Origin: Cyanobacteria bacterium QS_8_64_29
Lineage (GTDB): Bacteria > Cyanobacteriota > Cyanobacteriia > Cyanobacteriales > Rubidibacteraceae
Assembly (NCBI GenBank): GCA_003022125.1
Contig: PXQH01000068.1
Coordinates: 1-35,956 of the forward strand
DNA length: 35,956 nt
Direction: 5' to 3'
The notes beneath the pieces were generated by a model. That model did no database searches. It saw only the letters and a list, made by a program, of their open reading frames with translations, and was not told the origin of the DNA. The translations under genes and the position numbers were made by a program. How positions within the stretch are numbered: the first letter of the stretch is position 1; each line of letters opens with the position of its first letter. Below, one piece after another: positions 16,935 through 27,442 of the stretch.

Positions 16935-17909
16935 CTATTGGCGGGACTGCTGCCAGGCCTCGAGCCACCGCACCACTTGCTTGCCCAGGCGGCTGCCCTC
17001 GAGCCGATCAATTTCGCGCACGCCAGTGGGGCTGGTGACGTTGACCTCGGTGAGGTAGCCGCCAATAATGTCAATGCCCGCCAAGTAGAGACCGTCAGCC
17101 CGCAACCGGGGCGCTAGTTGGGCGCAAATGGCGTGATCGCGCTCGGTGATGCTAGCCCGCGCAACGCGACCGCCGACTGCCATGTTGCCGCGGAACTCGT
17201 CCCCCTGGGGAATGCGGTTGAGCGCGCCGATGGGCTCGCCATCGAGCAGGATGATGCGCTTGTCGCCCTCGCTGGCGGCTGCTAGATAAGTCTGGATCAC
17301 AATGGGTTCGCGGCCTTGCTTGGTCGCTAGCTCCAGCAGCGAGTTGAAGTTGCGATCGCCGGCCTGCAAAACCAAAATGCCCTCGCCGCCTTTGCCATCC
17401 AGGGGTTTGAGCACGGCCTCGCCGTGCTGCTCGACAAACTGGCGCACGAGCGCCCGGTCTTGGGTGACCAGGGTCTCGGGGATGAGCTCGCCAAATTGTA
17501 GGGCGTAGAGTTTTTCGTTGGCAGCCTGCAGGCCGCGGGGCGCGTTGACCACCGGGGTCCGCTGGCGATCAAGGCGATCCAGAATCTGGGTGGCGTAGAG
17601 GTAGGGCACTGTCACGGGCGGATCGGTGCGCATGAGCACCGCATCCATGGCCTGGAGCGAGCTCAGGGTACTCTCGCCAGTGGCGTACCAGCGCTCGGCG
17701 GCTTCCCAATGCCCGTCTGCTAGCGAAACGGGCGTCAGCTCGGTGGGCCAGAGCCGCGCCCAGGCTTGAGTGCCTGCGACGCTCAGGTGATCGGCAGTGG
17801 TGACCCAAACGCCGTGCCCGGCGGCTTGGGCCGCCTCCATTAGGGCCACGCTGGTGTCGTGGCTGGGATCGAGCGTGGCGAGCGGATCGATAACGAACGC
17901 GAGTTGCAC
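16935..17909 (-). CDS. gshB: Glutathione synthetase (prokaryotic type)
   Basis: GshB joins gamma-glutamylcysteine and glycine with ATP. The 324-residue protein begins VQLAFVIDPLATLDPSHDTS, the standard N-terminus, from a GTG at 17909 that follows GAGGAG. The longer frame to 17954 is therefore not used. ATP-grasp landmarks are MRTDPP (93-98), KPLDGKGGEGI (168-178), the metal-binding GIDIIG (278-283) and NVTSPTG (290-296). The grxC stop lies 59 bases upstream on the same strand, so grxC and gshB form a likely redox operon, an arrangement common in cyanobacteria. Confidence 0.96.
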   Translation of the reverse strand: MQLAFVIDPLATLDPSHDTSVALMEAAQAAGHGVWVTTADHLSVAGTQAWARLWPTELTPVSLADGHWEAAERWYATGESTLSSLQAMDAVLMRTDPPVTVPYLYATQILDRLDRQRTPVVNAPRGLQAANEKLYALQFGELIPETLVTQDRALVRQFVEQHGEAVLKPLDGKGGEGILVLQAGDRNFNSLLELATKQGREPIVIQTYLAAASEGDKRIILLDGEPIGALNRIPQGDEFRGNMAVGGRVARASITERDHAICAQLAPRLRADGLYLAGIDIIGGYLTEVNVTSPTGVREIDRLEGSRLGKQVVRWLEAWQQSRQ

Positions 17910-17968
17910 GCCGGGCTCCTCACAACCCTGAGTCGCCGCCGGCGGCGACGCCAAGCAACCGTGCCGTT

Positions 17969-18244
17969 TTAAGAGGCCGGGGCACTGCCTTCCAGCATGG
18001 GCTCGAGCTGGCCGCTTTCCTCTAGCTCGAACAGCTCGTCGCAGCCGCCCACGTGCCGATCGGCAATAAAGATTTGGGGCAAAGACTTGTGGCCGTTGGC
18101 GCGCTCGGTCATGCGCGCGCGCGCCTGCTCGTCGCCGTCAATGCAGTATTCGGTGTAGTCAACGCCCTTGCGCTCCAGCAGGGCTTTGGCCCGCAAGCAG
18201 AACGGACAGGTACTCCAGGTATAGATCTCCACCGGTGCAGCCAT
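17969..18244 (-). CDS. grxC: Glutaredoxin 3
   Basis: The 91-residue dithiol glutaredoxin has its CPFC active site at Cys13-Cys16. The glutathione-binding loop SLPQIFIADRHVGGCDEL (55-72) has the usual cis-proline. It reduces disulfides with glutathione. The next gene on the same strand makes glutathione, which supports a common transcript. The ATG at 18244 gives a normal-length family N-terminus. Confidence 0.97.
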   Translation of the reverse strand: MAAPVEIYTWSTCPFCLRAKALLERKGVDYTEYCIDGDEQARARMTERANGHKSLPQIFIADRHVGGCDELFELEESGQLEPMLEGSAPAS

Positions 18245-18307
18245 GGTTTGCGTCCGCTCCCAACAATTTCGACGGTGCCAGATAAATTCTAGCCGACCGG
18301 CAGCCCA

Positions 18308-19138
18308 CTACTCGGCCCAGCCTTCCTGCGATTGCGTTAGCGCGCGCCCCAGCTCGGGCCAGGGTTTTTGGGCCAGTCCGGCCAAGCGGGCTACGTCCGT
18401 CAGGTTGTATTGCAGCGGCGTTACGGTGATGTGGTTATCGCGAATGGCGCTGACATCCGTAGGGTAGTCGCTGGCGCTGCCGCCAGGCTGTTCGATGTCT
18501 TCAATGGCCTCGCCCGCCAGCCAGTAGTAGCTGTTGCCGCGCGGATCGACCCGCTTTTCAAAGGTCTCAACGTAGCGGCGCAGGCCCTGGCGCGCGAGCC
18601 GAACGCCGACAATATCGTCGGCCGGGACGGGCGGCACGTTGACGTTGAGCAGTGTTGCTTCGGTTGGGGCCAGCAAGCCGTCTCCGGCCAGGGCGCGGCA
18701 CGCAAAGCTCGCAGCCGGGCCAAAATCGCAGGCGCTGAAGCTGGCTAGGCTAAGGGCCATGCTGGGGATGCCCTCGACTGCTCCTTCCATCGCGGCCGAG
18801 ACAGTTCCCGAGTACAAAACGTCGGTGCCGAGGTTGGATCCCTGATTGATCCCGGCCAGCACCCAATCGGGCGATGCCGCCAGCACGGCGCTGAGGGCAA
18901 ATTTGACGCAGTCGGACGGCGTTCCCGAGCACGACCAAGCCGTTACTGCCGGATGGAAGACTGAATCGACGGGCTCGGCGCGAATGGGATGGTGCAGCGT
19001 CAGCCCGTGGCCGGTGGCCGAGCGCTCTCGGTCCGGGCAGACGACGGTGACCTCATGGCCGGTTTGGGCTAGGGCATTGGCAAGCGCGCGCACGCCGGCC
19101 GCAAAAATGCCGTCGTCGTTGCTAATTAACAGTCTCAT
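18308..19138 (-). CDS. surE: 5'/3'-nucleotidase SurE
   Basis: SurE is a metal-dependent phosphatase acting on nucleoside monophosphates and polyphosphate. The 276-residue protein shows the metal-binding set Asp8-Asp9 (ISNDDG), Ser40 (RERSATGHG) and Asn98 ([10 protein letters not shown]), plus the [11 protein letters not shown] segment. Length is typical. The ATG at 19138 is the obvious start, since the motif LLISNDDG follows at once. The next gene diverges with 105 bases between starts. Confidence 0.96.
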   Translation of the reverse strand: MRLLISNDDGIFAAGVRALANALAQTGHEVTVVCPDRERSATGHGLTLHHPIRAEPVDSVFHPAVTAWSCSGTPSDCVKFALSAVLAASPDWVLAGINQGSNLGTDVLYSGTVSAAMEGAVEGIPSMALSLASFSACDFGPAASFACRALAGDGLLAPTEATLLNVNVPPVPADDIVGVRLARQGLRRYVETFEKRVDPRGNSYYWLAGEAIEDIEQPGGSASDYPTDVSAIRDNHITVTPLQYNLTDVARLAGLAQKPWPELGRALTQSQEGWAE

Positions 19139-19243
19139 CGGCGGTCGGGATGCGCCTCTCGGGCCTGGGCTCGCGCTCGGGCATCAGCGCTCCTATGGTG
19201 GCACCCTAGTACCGCCACCTCTCAAGGCAAGAGTCGTGATGTC

Positions 19244-19798
19244 ATGACCCCAACTGCCACCGCCGCGATCGCCGGTATTGCCGCCACGCTCGGGGTGCCG
19301 CTCGCCGCCTACGCTGCGCCGCTTCCCGTCCGGGAGCTGGCTGATTGGCAGCCGCTTGCACCCAACTCAGCGCTGGGCGCGACCGTGCGCTACGCGCCCG
19401 AGCTGCCCCAACTAACGGTGACCGCGATCGCCTACGATCCCGCCTCGCTGCGGCGCAAGCGCCAAGATCCCCACATCGCGCTGGCAACGCTGCTGCAGTC
19501 CCACCGGCCGTGGGCCATTCCCCGCACCTACCGGGACCGCTACCCCCGCCTGGGGGTGCCCTGGTCGAACGTGGCAGTGGGCAGCATCCGCCAGTACGCC
19601 TACAACTGCCGCACCCGCGAGGTGGCACTGGCTCCCTTCTTTTTGTTGGTCTATCGGGGCGAGCGCGTCGAGCGGGACCGGCAGAGCAATCCGCTCCCCA
19701 TTGCCTGGGAGTGGCGCCCGGCGCAACAGCTGCACCAGCAGCGGGTGCTGGGGCAGGTCTGCAACCGTTTGGTTCCCCGGCAGGCGGCTGGCCGCTAG
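19244..19798 (+). CDS. Hypothetical exported protein, 184 aa
   Basis: I do not recognise a family. The N-terminus (residues 1 to about 25: hydrophobic, Ala-rich, ending AYAA) looks like a signal peptide or a single membrane anchor. The remainder is a compact domain rich in Arg, Pro and Tyr with segments such as LRRKRQDPHIALATLL, GSIRQYAYNCRTREVALAPF and IAWEWRP. It contains a Cys at NCR and one at VCN that could pair. A GAG element lies a short way before the ATG at 19244. It converges with the TspO-like gene, 37 bases between stops. Codon use fits the neighbours, so it is probably a genuine gene. Confidence 0.65.
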   Translation: MTPTATAAIAGIAATLGVPLAAYAAPLPVRELADWQPLAPNSALGATVRYAPELPQLTVTAIAYDPASLRRKRQDPHIALATLLQSHRPWAIPRTYRDRYPRLGVPWSNVAVGSIRQYAYNCRTREVALAPFFLLVYRGERVERDRQSNPLPIAWEWRPAQQLHQQRVLGQVCNRLVPRQAAGR

Positions 19799-19835
19799 CT
19801 GCGCCGGCATCGCTAGTAGGGCCCAGGAAGCAGCT

Positions 19836-20633
19836 TCAGCGACCCACCGCGGAGGAGTCTGTCGGCTTTTGGGAGCGCAACTGGAGGCCGGTTGCCACTG
19901 CCAGCGCAAGCGTCAGGCCCGCTCCCACAACTGCAATGAGCGGCTTGTCAGCATGCCGGATGGTGATCGCGGCAAGCGCCCACATGACAACGCCAACAAA
20001 CGCAACGTCTCGGTTGCGCCAAGCGGCAATCAGCGCGAGCGCGGCGGCAACTGCCATCGCGATAGCGGTCCAAACCTCGGGGGCGATCCCCCCACCCTCC
20101 CAACCGAGGGCCACCAGCGCCACTGCGGCATTGACGAGGGTCGCCACGCTAATCCAAGCCAAATAAACGCTTAGCGGAATCCGAACGAACCAGCGCTGTG
20201 GTTGGGTCAACCGCTCCCGATGGAGCCGGCGATAAATCCGCGCTAACGGTAGCAAAATCGCCAGCATGGCCAGAAACGACCCACCAAAGAATCGCAACTG
20301 GAATAAAAACACCCAACCTATTTGGGCCAAGCTAGCAGCGACCACCCCATACCCCAGGCGGCGGAGTGGGCGTTGCGCTGCTTGCGACGGCAGGGCCTGA
20401 TAGATGGCAAAGCCAAACAGCCCCACATAAATAACGCCCCAGATGGCAAACGCGTAATCGGCTGGTGTGATGAGGACGTTCCCAAACAGCTGATTGGAAA
20501 TCTGGCCCAGCGTGAGGCCGCCAATCGGCCTAACGTTGGCCAGGACATTGACGCCAAAGGCGGCCAAAACCGCGAGCGCGTTAAGCCCTTGCCGGCGTTG
20601 GTCTGAGGTTGAGGGCGTCTCAGTGGGGCGCAT
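19836..20633 (-). CDS. TspO-like / tryptophan-rich sensory protein-related membrane protein
   Basis: The 265-residue protein has about seven predicted membrane helices. The motif ITPADYAFAIWGVIY (55-69) and the later RIPLSVYLAWISVATLVN (151-168) are typical of a cyanobacterial group often labelled tryptophan-rich sensory proteins, distantly related to TspO/MBR. Classical TspO is about 160 residues with five helices, so this is a longer relative. TspO binds tetrapyrroles in some bacteria, but the function of this group is unknown. It diverges from the cysteine desulfurase gene across 109 bases. Confidence 0.75.
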   Translation of the reverse strand: MRPTETPSTSDQRRQGLNALAVLAAFGVNVLANVRPIGGLTLGQISNQLFGNVLITPADYAFAIWGVIYVGLFGFAIYQALPSQAAQRPLRRLGYGVVAASLAQIGWVFLFQLRFFGGSFLAMLAILLPLARIYRRLHRERLTQPQRWFVRIPLSVYLAWISVATLVNAAVALVALGWEGGGIAPEVWTAIAMAVAAALALIAAWRNRDVAFVGVVMWALAAITIRHADKPLIAVVGAGLTLALAVATGLQLRSQKPTDSSAVGR

Positions 20634-20742
20634 GGGCGATTGCCGCGGATCTGCCTTCCATCCTGACAGGTCCTCAGGCCCGCATTGCCAGCGCCTGCCG
20701 CTAGCGTGTTAGATGGAGGCAGGCACCCCCGGCTGCATCCGC

Positions 20743-21912
20743 ATGCAGATCTATCTCGACCACAGCGCGACAACGCCGCCGCGCGCCGAGGCGATCGCCA
20801 AAATGCAGGCGGTCCTGACCCGGCAGTGGGGCAACCCGGCTAGCCCGCACGCCTGGGGCGAGCGGGCCGCTACCGAGCTGGAGCTGGCCCGCTGGCAGGT
20901 GGCCGCGCTGCTCAACGCCGAGGCTCCCGAGACCATCGCGTTCACCTCCGGCGGGACCGAGGCAGATAACTTGGCGCTGGTGGGCGTGGCGCGCCAGTAC
21001 CGGCAGCCGCAGCACACCATTATTTCCAGCGTCGAGCACCCAGCCGTGACGCGCGCGGCCGAGCTGCTGGAGCGCTGGGGCTGGCAGGTGACGCGCTTGC
21101 CCGTGGATGGCAGCGGGCGCGTGGCCCCAGCGGATCTGGAATCGGCCCTGCAGTCCAATACTGTCCTGGTCTCGGTCATTTACGGCCAGAGCGAGGTGGG
21201 CACGCTGCAACCCATTGCAGCGCTGGGGCGCATTGCCCGCCAGCAGGGCGCGCTGTTCCACACCGACGCCGTGCAAGCCGCCGGGCGTTTGCCGCTCGAT
21301 GTGCAGCAGCTGCCGGTGGATCTGCTCTCGCTCTCCAGCCACAAACTCTACGGCCCGCAAGGGGCAGGCGCGCTCTACGTTCGGCCAGGGGTGACGCTAG
21401 CGCCTTTGCTCGAGGGCGGCGCCCAAGAGAGCGGGCTGCGCTCGGGGACGCCACCCCTGCCGGCGATCGCCGGATTGGGCGAAGCGGCCCGGCTGGCTGC
21501 GGCCGAGTGCGAGAGCGAGGGACCGCGGCTGGCAGCGCTGCGCGATCGCCTGTTCGAGCGGTTGGCAGAGCGGCCCGAGCTCAGTCCCACCGGTCACCGG
21601 CAAGCGCGCTTGCCGCACCATGCCAGCTTCTGCCTGCGGCGCGAGGTCGCTCCGCTATCGGGCCAGGATCTGGTGCGCCAGCTCAATCTGGCAGGCATTG
21701 CCATCAGCGCCGGCTCAGCCTGCAGCAGCGGCAAGCTCGAGCCCAGCCCCACGCTGCTCGCCATGGGCTACGCCGAGACGGCTGCCCTGCAAGGCATCCG
21801 CCTCTCGCTGGGCCGCGCCACCGTCGCAGCCGATGTTGACTGGACCGCTACCGTACTGGGCCAAGCGCTCGAGCGCGCCCGCCACCGGTCCTCTCTGGTT
21901 GCCGCGCCGTAA
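20743..21912 (+). CDS. Cysteine desulfurase (NifS/IscS-like, class V aminotransferase fold)
   Basis: This PLP enzyme releases sulfur from cysteine for Fe-S clusters and other uses. The 389-residue protein starts with the standard MQIYLDHSATTPP at the ATG at 20743; the ATG 10 codons upstream is less likely. Seen residues: PLP Lys201 (SLSSHKLYG), ring-stacking His99 (SSVEHPAV), Asp175 (FHTDAVQ), and active-site Cys327 on the long group-I loop (SAGSACSSGK). The segment usually written NNExG is GQSEVG (148-153), replacing the PLP-contacting Asn with Gln or Ser. A DUF1995 gene follows 14 bases downstream. No iscU or sufB lies nearby, so this is probably a second or housekeeping copy. Confidence 0.93.
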   Translation: MQIYLDHSATTPPRAEAIAKMQAVLTRQWGNPASPHAWGERAATELELARWQVAALLNAEAPETIAFTSGGTEADNLALVGVARQYRQPQHTIISSVEHPAVTRAAELLERWGWQVTRLPVDGSGRVAPADLESALQSNTVLVSVIYGQSEVGTLQPIAALGRIARQQGALFHTDAVQAAGRLPLDVQQLPVDLLSLSSHKLYGPQGAGALYVRPGVTLAPLLEGGAQESGLRSGTPPLPAIAGLGEAARLAAAECESEGPRLAALRDRLFERLAERPELSPTGHRQARLPHHASFCLRREVAPLSGQDLVRQLNLAGIAISAGSACSSGKLEPSPTLLAMGYAETAALQGIRLSLGRATVAADVDWTATVLGQALERARHRSSLVAAP

Positions 21913-21926
21913 CGGGTCCGCTCCCC

Positions 21927-22682
21927 ATGGCTGCTAGCGTCGAGTTTCCCCAAAGCCTGGACCAAGCGATCGCCCAAGCCAAGCAGGCGACGGTCCAAGC
22001 CCTGGAGTCAGGCCAAACGCGCCTGCAAGTGGAGCTGGAAATCCCCGAGATCTCGCTGCAGTCCCAACCCATCACCTGGTCCTTTACTGAGGTTTTTGGG
22101 GATTCTCTGGAGGGGTTGCGCGTGCTTTTTCCAGATACGGGCGCCGCCGCCTTAGCGCGGCGGGATTGGGGCGAGATCCCCTTTGCCGTGAGCGATTTGG
22201 GCAGCCGCCAAACCGACATTGACAGCCGCATTCAGCCTCAGGACAGCGCCTTTTTGGTGGTAGGCCCCTCCTCGGTGGAGGTGGATCGCGTCGAGCGCCT
22301 CTGCGAGCTAGCCGGCGATCGCCCGGTGGTGCTGCTCATCCCGCAACTGGAAGATTTGAAAGTCGTGGGGTTGGGCTACACCGCGCGCCAGCTGCGGGAG
22401 CGCTTTCTCAACACCCTCGAGACCAGCTACTGCATCAAGCCGCTGGAGGGCGCCACCATCCTGCGCTACTATCCCCATCCCTGGCAGGTCTGGATCGAGC
22501 GCGAGGAGGGCTACGAACTCTTTAGCGAAGAGCCGCAGCGCCCCACCGGCGACCTGCTAGATCGCATCCTGACCCAGGCCGCCGGCGAGTCGCAGGACGC
22601 CGAGGGCTCAAGTACCGGTGGCCCCCAAAAGCCCGGGCTGCTAGGTAGCTTGCAGCGCTTCGTCCGAGCGCTGACCCAGTAG
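21927..22682 (+). CDS. DUF1995 domain protein (LPA3-like)
   Basis: The 251-residue protein is dominated by the DUF1995 domain found only in oxygenic phototrophs. It begins VEFPQSLDQAIAQAKQA and contains VVLLIPQLEDL, YCIKPLEGATILRYYPHPWQVW and a final ELFSE segment. In plants the LPA3 protein with this domain is needed for photosystem II accumulation. The bacterial function is not established. The C-terminal 50 residues are low-complexity and end in a short helix (LLGSLQRFVRAL). The start is 14 bases after the desulfurase stop, so the genes are probably co-transcribed. Confidence 0.85.
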   Translation: MAASVEFPQSLDQAIAQAKQATVQALESGQTRLQVELEIPEISLQSQPITWSFTEVFGDSLEGLRVLFPDTGAAALARRDWGEIPFAVSDLGSRQTDIDSRIQPQDSAFLVVGPSSVEVDRVERLCELAGDRPVVLLIPQLEDLKVVGLGYTARQLRERFLNTLETSYCIKPLEGATILRYYPHPWQVWIEREEGYELFSEEPQRPTGDLLDRILTQAAGESQDAEGSSTGGPQKPGLLGSLQRFVRALTQ

Positions 22683-22688
22683 GTACCG

Positions 22689-23819
22689 TCACCGCATCGA
22701 AACGGCGCCGGGCGCTTCGGGTTGCGCCCCCACTGGCGCTGCCGCTGCTTGCCCTTCGGCTTCCTGTTTGGGGTGCAGGTAGAGCTCCTCCAACAGGACG
22801 GCGCTGCCGGCCACCCACGGCGGCACGATCAGCGCGCCGATAATGCCCAGCACCTGCGCACCGCCCAAAACGGCTAGCAGCTGGTACAGCGGGTGAACGC
22901 GAACCGAGGTGCCCACCAGCAGCGGGTCGAGCACGTAGGTCTCGACGTTTTGGATGACCGCAAACAGCAGCAGCACCCACAGCATGGCCCAACCCCCTTG
23001 CGAGGTGGCCACGATCAGCGCCGGAATCGAGCCCAGAAGGGGGCCGAAGAAGGGGATGAGATTGGTGACGCCGGCAATGGCGCCCAAGCCCAAGGCAAAT
23101 TCGGAAAAGCTCAGGGCCGAGAGCCCAACTGTCACCGCCACGCCCAAAATGGCCGAGACCAGGACCCGGCCTTGGATGTAGCCGCCCATGCGCTGGCTGA
23201 CCGGCTTGACCTGAGCGGCGAGACGCTGGTTCCACGGTTGCGGAAACAGATTGACGATGCCGCGGATCAAGCGCTGCGAGCCCGACAGCATGTAGCCCGA
23301 GAGCAACACGGCCAGTACCAGGCTGAGTACGCCGCCGATGACCCCGCGCGTGAAGCCGTAGGAGCGTACCAGTACCTGCTGGCCGGAGCCCACGATCCAA
23401 CCGGTTAAGGACTGGACGTCAAAAAACTGGTTGAGCTGCTCCAGCGCTTGCGGCTCGGTCATGCCCAAGCGCACGACCGTATCTTGCACCAGCGCGCGGG
23501 CTGCTTCCAAATAGGCTGGTAGCTGCCGGACCAGGCGCTGGATCTGCTCGATCACGGTCGGGCCCATTAGCAACCCAGCGCCGGCCAAACCAGACAGCAA
23601 GACCAAATACACCAAAAGAACCGACAGAATGCGCGGAACGCCCAGTCTTTGCGCGTTGTTGACGATGGGCGCCAGCGCCGAGGCCAGCACGGTGGCAATC
23701 ATCAGCACCACCAGCAGGCTGCGCAGCTGCCACAGCAGCAGGACCGCAAACGCGATCGCGGCTCCAACGAGCAGGTTACGGCTGGAGAGGGAGATGCGCT
23801 GTTCGGACTGCTCAGTCAT
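22689..23819 (-). CDS. AI-2E family transporter / permease (first copy)
   Basis: The 376-residue protein belongs to the UPF0118/AI-2E (TqsA, PerM) family. It has two N-terminal helices (about 15-55), a helix at about 65-90, a soluble amphipathic region (about 95-150), then helices around 155-180 and 210-325. The conserved segments are the GYIQGRVLVSAILG motif and the loop AGVTNLIPFFGPLLGSIPA. Family members export autoinducer-2 or act as Na+/H+ antiporters, and the cyanobacterial substrates are unknown. The C-terminus is a Pro/Ala-rich tail. It converges with the DUF1995 gene, 6 bases between stops. Confidence 0.9.
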   Translation of the reverse strand: MTEQSEQRISLSSRNLLVGAAIAFAVLLLWQLRSLLVVLMIATVLASALAPIVNNAQRLGVPRILSVLLVYLVLLSGLAGAGLLMGPTVIEQIQRLVRQLPAYLEAARALVQDTVVRLGMTEPQALEQLNQFFDVQSLTGWIVGSGQQVLVRSYGFTRGVIGGVLSLVLAVLLSGYMLSGSQRLIRGIVNLFPQPWNQRLAAQVKPVSQRMGGYIQGRVLVSAILGVAVTVGLSALSFSEFALGLGAIAGVTNLIPFFGPLLGSIPALIVATSQGGWAMLWVLLLFAVIQNVETYVLDPLLVGTSVRVHPLYQLLAVLGGAQVLGIIGALIVPPWVAGSAVLLEELYLHPKQEAEGQAAAAPVGAQPEAPGAVSMR

Positions 23820-23904
23820 GGTGCTTGGTGCAGGCTGCTGCTTTTGGATCAGTGTAACCCCCTAGCGGCAGGTTGCCCGCCTGTGGAGGGCATTGCGGCT
23901 GCGC

Positions 23905-25419
<1,515 letters not shown>

Positions 25420-25521
25420 GGCCCCCAAAGCTCGGGATCCCAACGGCAGCGCTGGCTGGCAGGCGCCAACGATCCTGCCCCATGCTACTGTCTATGCTGA
25501 CGCGCTCTGCCGCAATCCCCC

Positions 25522-26517
25522 ATGGCAGCGACGGACGCGCCGTCCGGCGATCGCGAGGCCACCGTGCTTGCGGAATCGGGGCTGCCGGTAACGATTGTCA
25601 CCGGCTTTCTCGGTAGCGGCAAAACCACGCTGCTCAACCACATCCTGACCAACAACCAGGGGGTCAAAACGGCCGTTTTGGTCAACGAGTTCGGCGAGAT
25701 CGGCATCGATAACGATCTCATTGTTAGCAGCAGCGATGGCATGGTGGAGCTCAACAACGGTTGCGTCTGCTGCACCATCAACCGCGATCTGGTCGAGGCC
25801 GTCCGCCGCATCTTGGAGCGCGAAGCCCCGGTTGACTACCTCATTGTGGAAACGACGGGCTTGGCCGACCCGCTCCCTGTGGCGCTGACCTTTTTGGGGA
25901 CGGAGTTGCGCGAGCGCACCCAGCTTGATGTGATCGTCACGGTCGTGGACTGTGCCAACTTTAGCCTGGATCTGTTCAATAGCGAGGCTGCCTACAGCCA
26001 GATCGCCTACGGCGATATCACCATCCTCAACAAGACCGACTTGGTCGATAGCGCCACCATCGCCTCGCTCGAGACCCGCATACGCCAAACCAAGGAGGGG
26101 GCGCGCCTGCTGCGGGCCCAGCAAGCCCACGTACCGCTGCCGCTCATTCTGGGCATTGGTGCCTTTGATGCCGAGCGCGATTGGCGCGCCCAAACGCCAG
26201 CTGCGCACGCCGAACATGCCCATGGCCACTTAGCCAACGACGGCTTCGTCTCGCTGACCTTTCAAAGCGATCGCCCCTTCTCGCTGCGCCAGTTCCAGTC
26301 CTTTTTAGATAACGAGCTGCCCGAGAGCGTCTTTCGCGGCAAAGGCATCCTCTGGTTTGATGAGAGCCCCCAGCGCCACATCTTCCACCTCAGCGGCAAG
26401 CGCTTCTCGCTCGAGGACAGCGAGTGGCAGGGCGAGCGCCAAAATCAGCTCGTGCTGATCGGGCAGGACCTTGATCGCGAGTGGCTGCAGCAGCGGCTGG
26501 AGCAGTGCCTGAAGTAA
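25522..26517 (+). CDS. CobW/P47K-family metal-chaperone GTPase
   Basis: This COG0523 G3E-family GTPase has 331 residues. It has Walker A GSGKTT (31-36), the metal-binding CVCC motif (81-84), the ETTGLADP switch region, NKTD (170-173, guanine specificity) and a C-terminal CobW_C domain (about 247-331). A short His-bearing linker AHAEHAHGH (228-236) between the domains offers extra metal ligands. Relatives supply zinc, cobalt or iron to client enzymes; which metal is not shown. I found no recognisable Zur box in the 102 bases upstream. The dtd gene starts 12 bases downstream, on the same strand. Confidence 0.93.
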   Translation: MAATDAPSGDREATVLAESGLPVTIVTGFLGSGKTTLLNHILTNNQGVKTAVLVNEFGEIGIDNDLIVSSSDGMVELNNGCVCCTINRDLVEAVRRILEREAPVDYLIVETTGLADPLPVALTFLGTELRERTQLDVIVTVVDCANFSLDLFNSEAAYSQIAYGDITILNKTDLVDSATIASLETRIRQTKEGARLLRAQQAHVPLPLILGIGAFDAERDWRAQTPAAHAEHAHGHLANDGFVSLTFQSDRPFSLRQFQSFLDNELPESVFRGKGILWFDESPQRHIFHLSGKRFSLEDSEWQGERQNQLVLIGQDLDREWLQQRLEQCLK

Positions 26518-26529
26518 CTAGCTAATCCC

Positions 26530-27000
26530 ATGCGAACGCTCATCCAGCGCGTCGCCTCCTCCCAGGTCACGGTGGGCGGCGAAATTGTAGGCCAAATCGG
26601 GCCGGGCTTGAACCTGCTGGTGGGCATTGGAGCGGCCGATACAACCGCCGAGCTGGACTGGATGGCGCGCAAGTGCCTGGACCTGCGGCTGTTTCCCCAT
26701 CCCGAGCGCGGCGCCGATCGCTGGGACTGCTCGGTGCGCGACATTGGCGGCGAGCTGCTCGCGGTGAGCCAATTCACCCTCTACGGCGACTGCCGCAAGG
26801 GGCGCCGCCCTGCCTTTGGGGAAGCTGCCCCACCGCAGCACGCCCAGGCTTGCTACGACTACTTTGTAGCCCAACTGCGCCAGAGCGGCCTGCGCGTGGC
26901 CACCGGGCAGTTTGGCGCTACCATGCAGGTCAGCATCGATAACGACGGGCCGGTCACGCTGCTGCTCGAGCGCGAGCCGGCAGCCCCGGCATCCGGCTAG
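26530..27000 (+). CDS. dtd: D-aminoacyl-tRNA deacylase
   Basis: Dtd hydrolyses D-aminoacyl-tRNA (and glycyl-tRNA-Ala), protecting translation. The 156-residue protein has both active-site motifs, SQFTL (80-84) and the cross-subunit NDGPVT (138-143), the latter holding the cis Gly-Pro pair. The N-terminus [15 protein letters not shown] is typical. The length is slightly above the usual 145 because of an Ala/Pro tail. It begins 12 bases after the CobW stop, suggesting co-transcription. Confidence 0.97.
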   Translation: MRTLIQRVASSQVTVGGEIVGQIGPGLNLLVGIGAADTTAELDWMARKCLDLRLFPHPERGADRWDCSVRDIGGELLAVSQFTLYGDCRKGRRPAFGEAAPPQHAQACYDYFVAQLRQSGLRVATGQFGATMQVSIDNDGPVTLLLEREPAAPASG

Positions 27001-27024
27001 GTCCATCCCAGGCGCGCAGCGATC

Positions 27025-27041
27025 GCGGCTGCAGCAGCCGC
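27025..27041. terminator. Short GC-rich inverted repeat after dtd (possible terminator)
   Basis: GCGGCTGC and GCAGCCGC are separated by one A, giving a 6-bp hairpin with a 5-base loop (or a cruciform). It is followed by TGCGCTTTC rather than a clean T run. It lies 24 bases after the dtd stop and about 60 before psb28. A HIP1 octamer (27019-27026) abuts it. It may end the CobW-dtd transcript, but the weak T tract makes this doubtful. Confidence 0.3.
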
Positions 27042-27101
27042 TGCGCTTTCGATAGCATTAAACAAACTGTCGAGGCAACGCATAGCAGGCAACGCTCGCT
27101 C

Positions 27102-27437
27102 ATGGCAGAGATTCAATTCAACCGCGGCGTCCCGGAGAACACTGTCCCCGAGGTGCGGCTGACGCGCTCGCGCGATGGGACTACTGGAACAGCCACCTTT
27201 ACCTTCGACTCGCCCCAGGTCCTCAGCGCCGACAACACCGACGAAATTACCGGCATGTACATGGTGGATGAGGAAGGCGAGATTGCTATCCAGGAAGTCA
27301 AAGGAAAATTCCTCAACGGCCAGCCCCAGGCCATCGAGGCCATCCACTACATGAAATCCAAAGAAGACTGGGATCGCTTCATGCGCTTTATGGAGCGCTA
27401 CGCCCAAGAGCACGGCCTCGAGTTCAGCCAAAGCTGA
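27102..27437 (+). CDS. psb28: Photosystem II assembly protein Psb28
   Basis: Psb28 binds PSII assembly intermediates (RC47) on the cytoplasmic face near cytochrome b559 and the Q sites. The 111-residue protein begins [23 protein letters not shown]. It has the [13 protein letters not shown] core and a C-terminal helix rich in acidic residues ([18 protein letters not shown]), all characteristic. Length is normal. The 101-base gap upstream probably holds its own promoter. moaB starts 5 bases downstream of its stop, an odd functional pairing. Confidence 0.97.
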   Translation: MAEIQFNRGVPENTVPEVRLTRSRDGTTGTATFTFDSPQVLSADNTDEITGMYMVDEEGEIAIQEVKGKFLNGQPQAIEAIHYMKSKEDWDRFMRFMERYAQEHGLEFSQS

Positions 27438-27442
27438 GCTCT

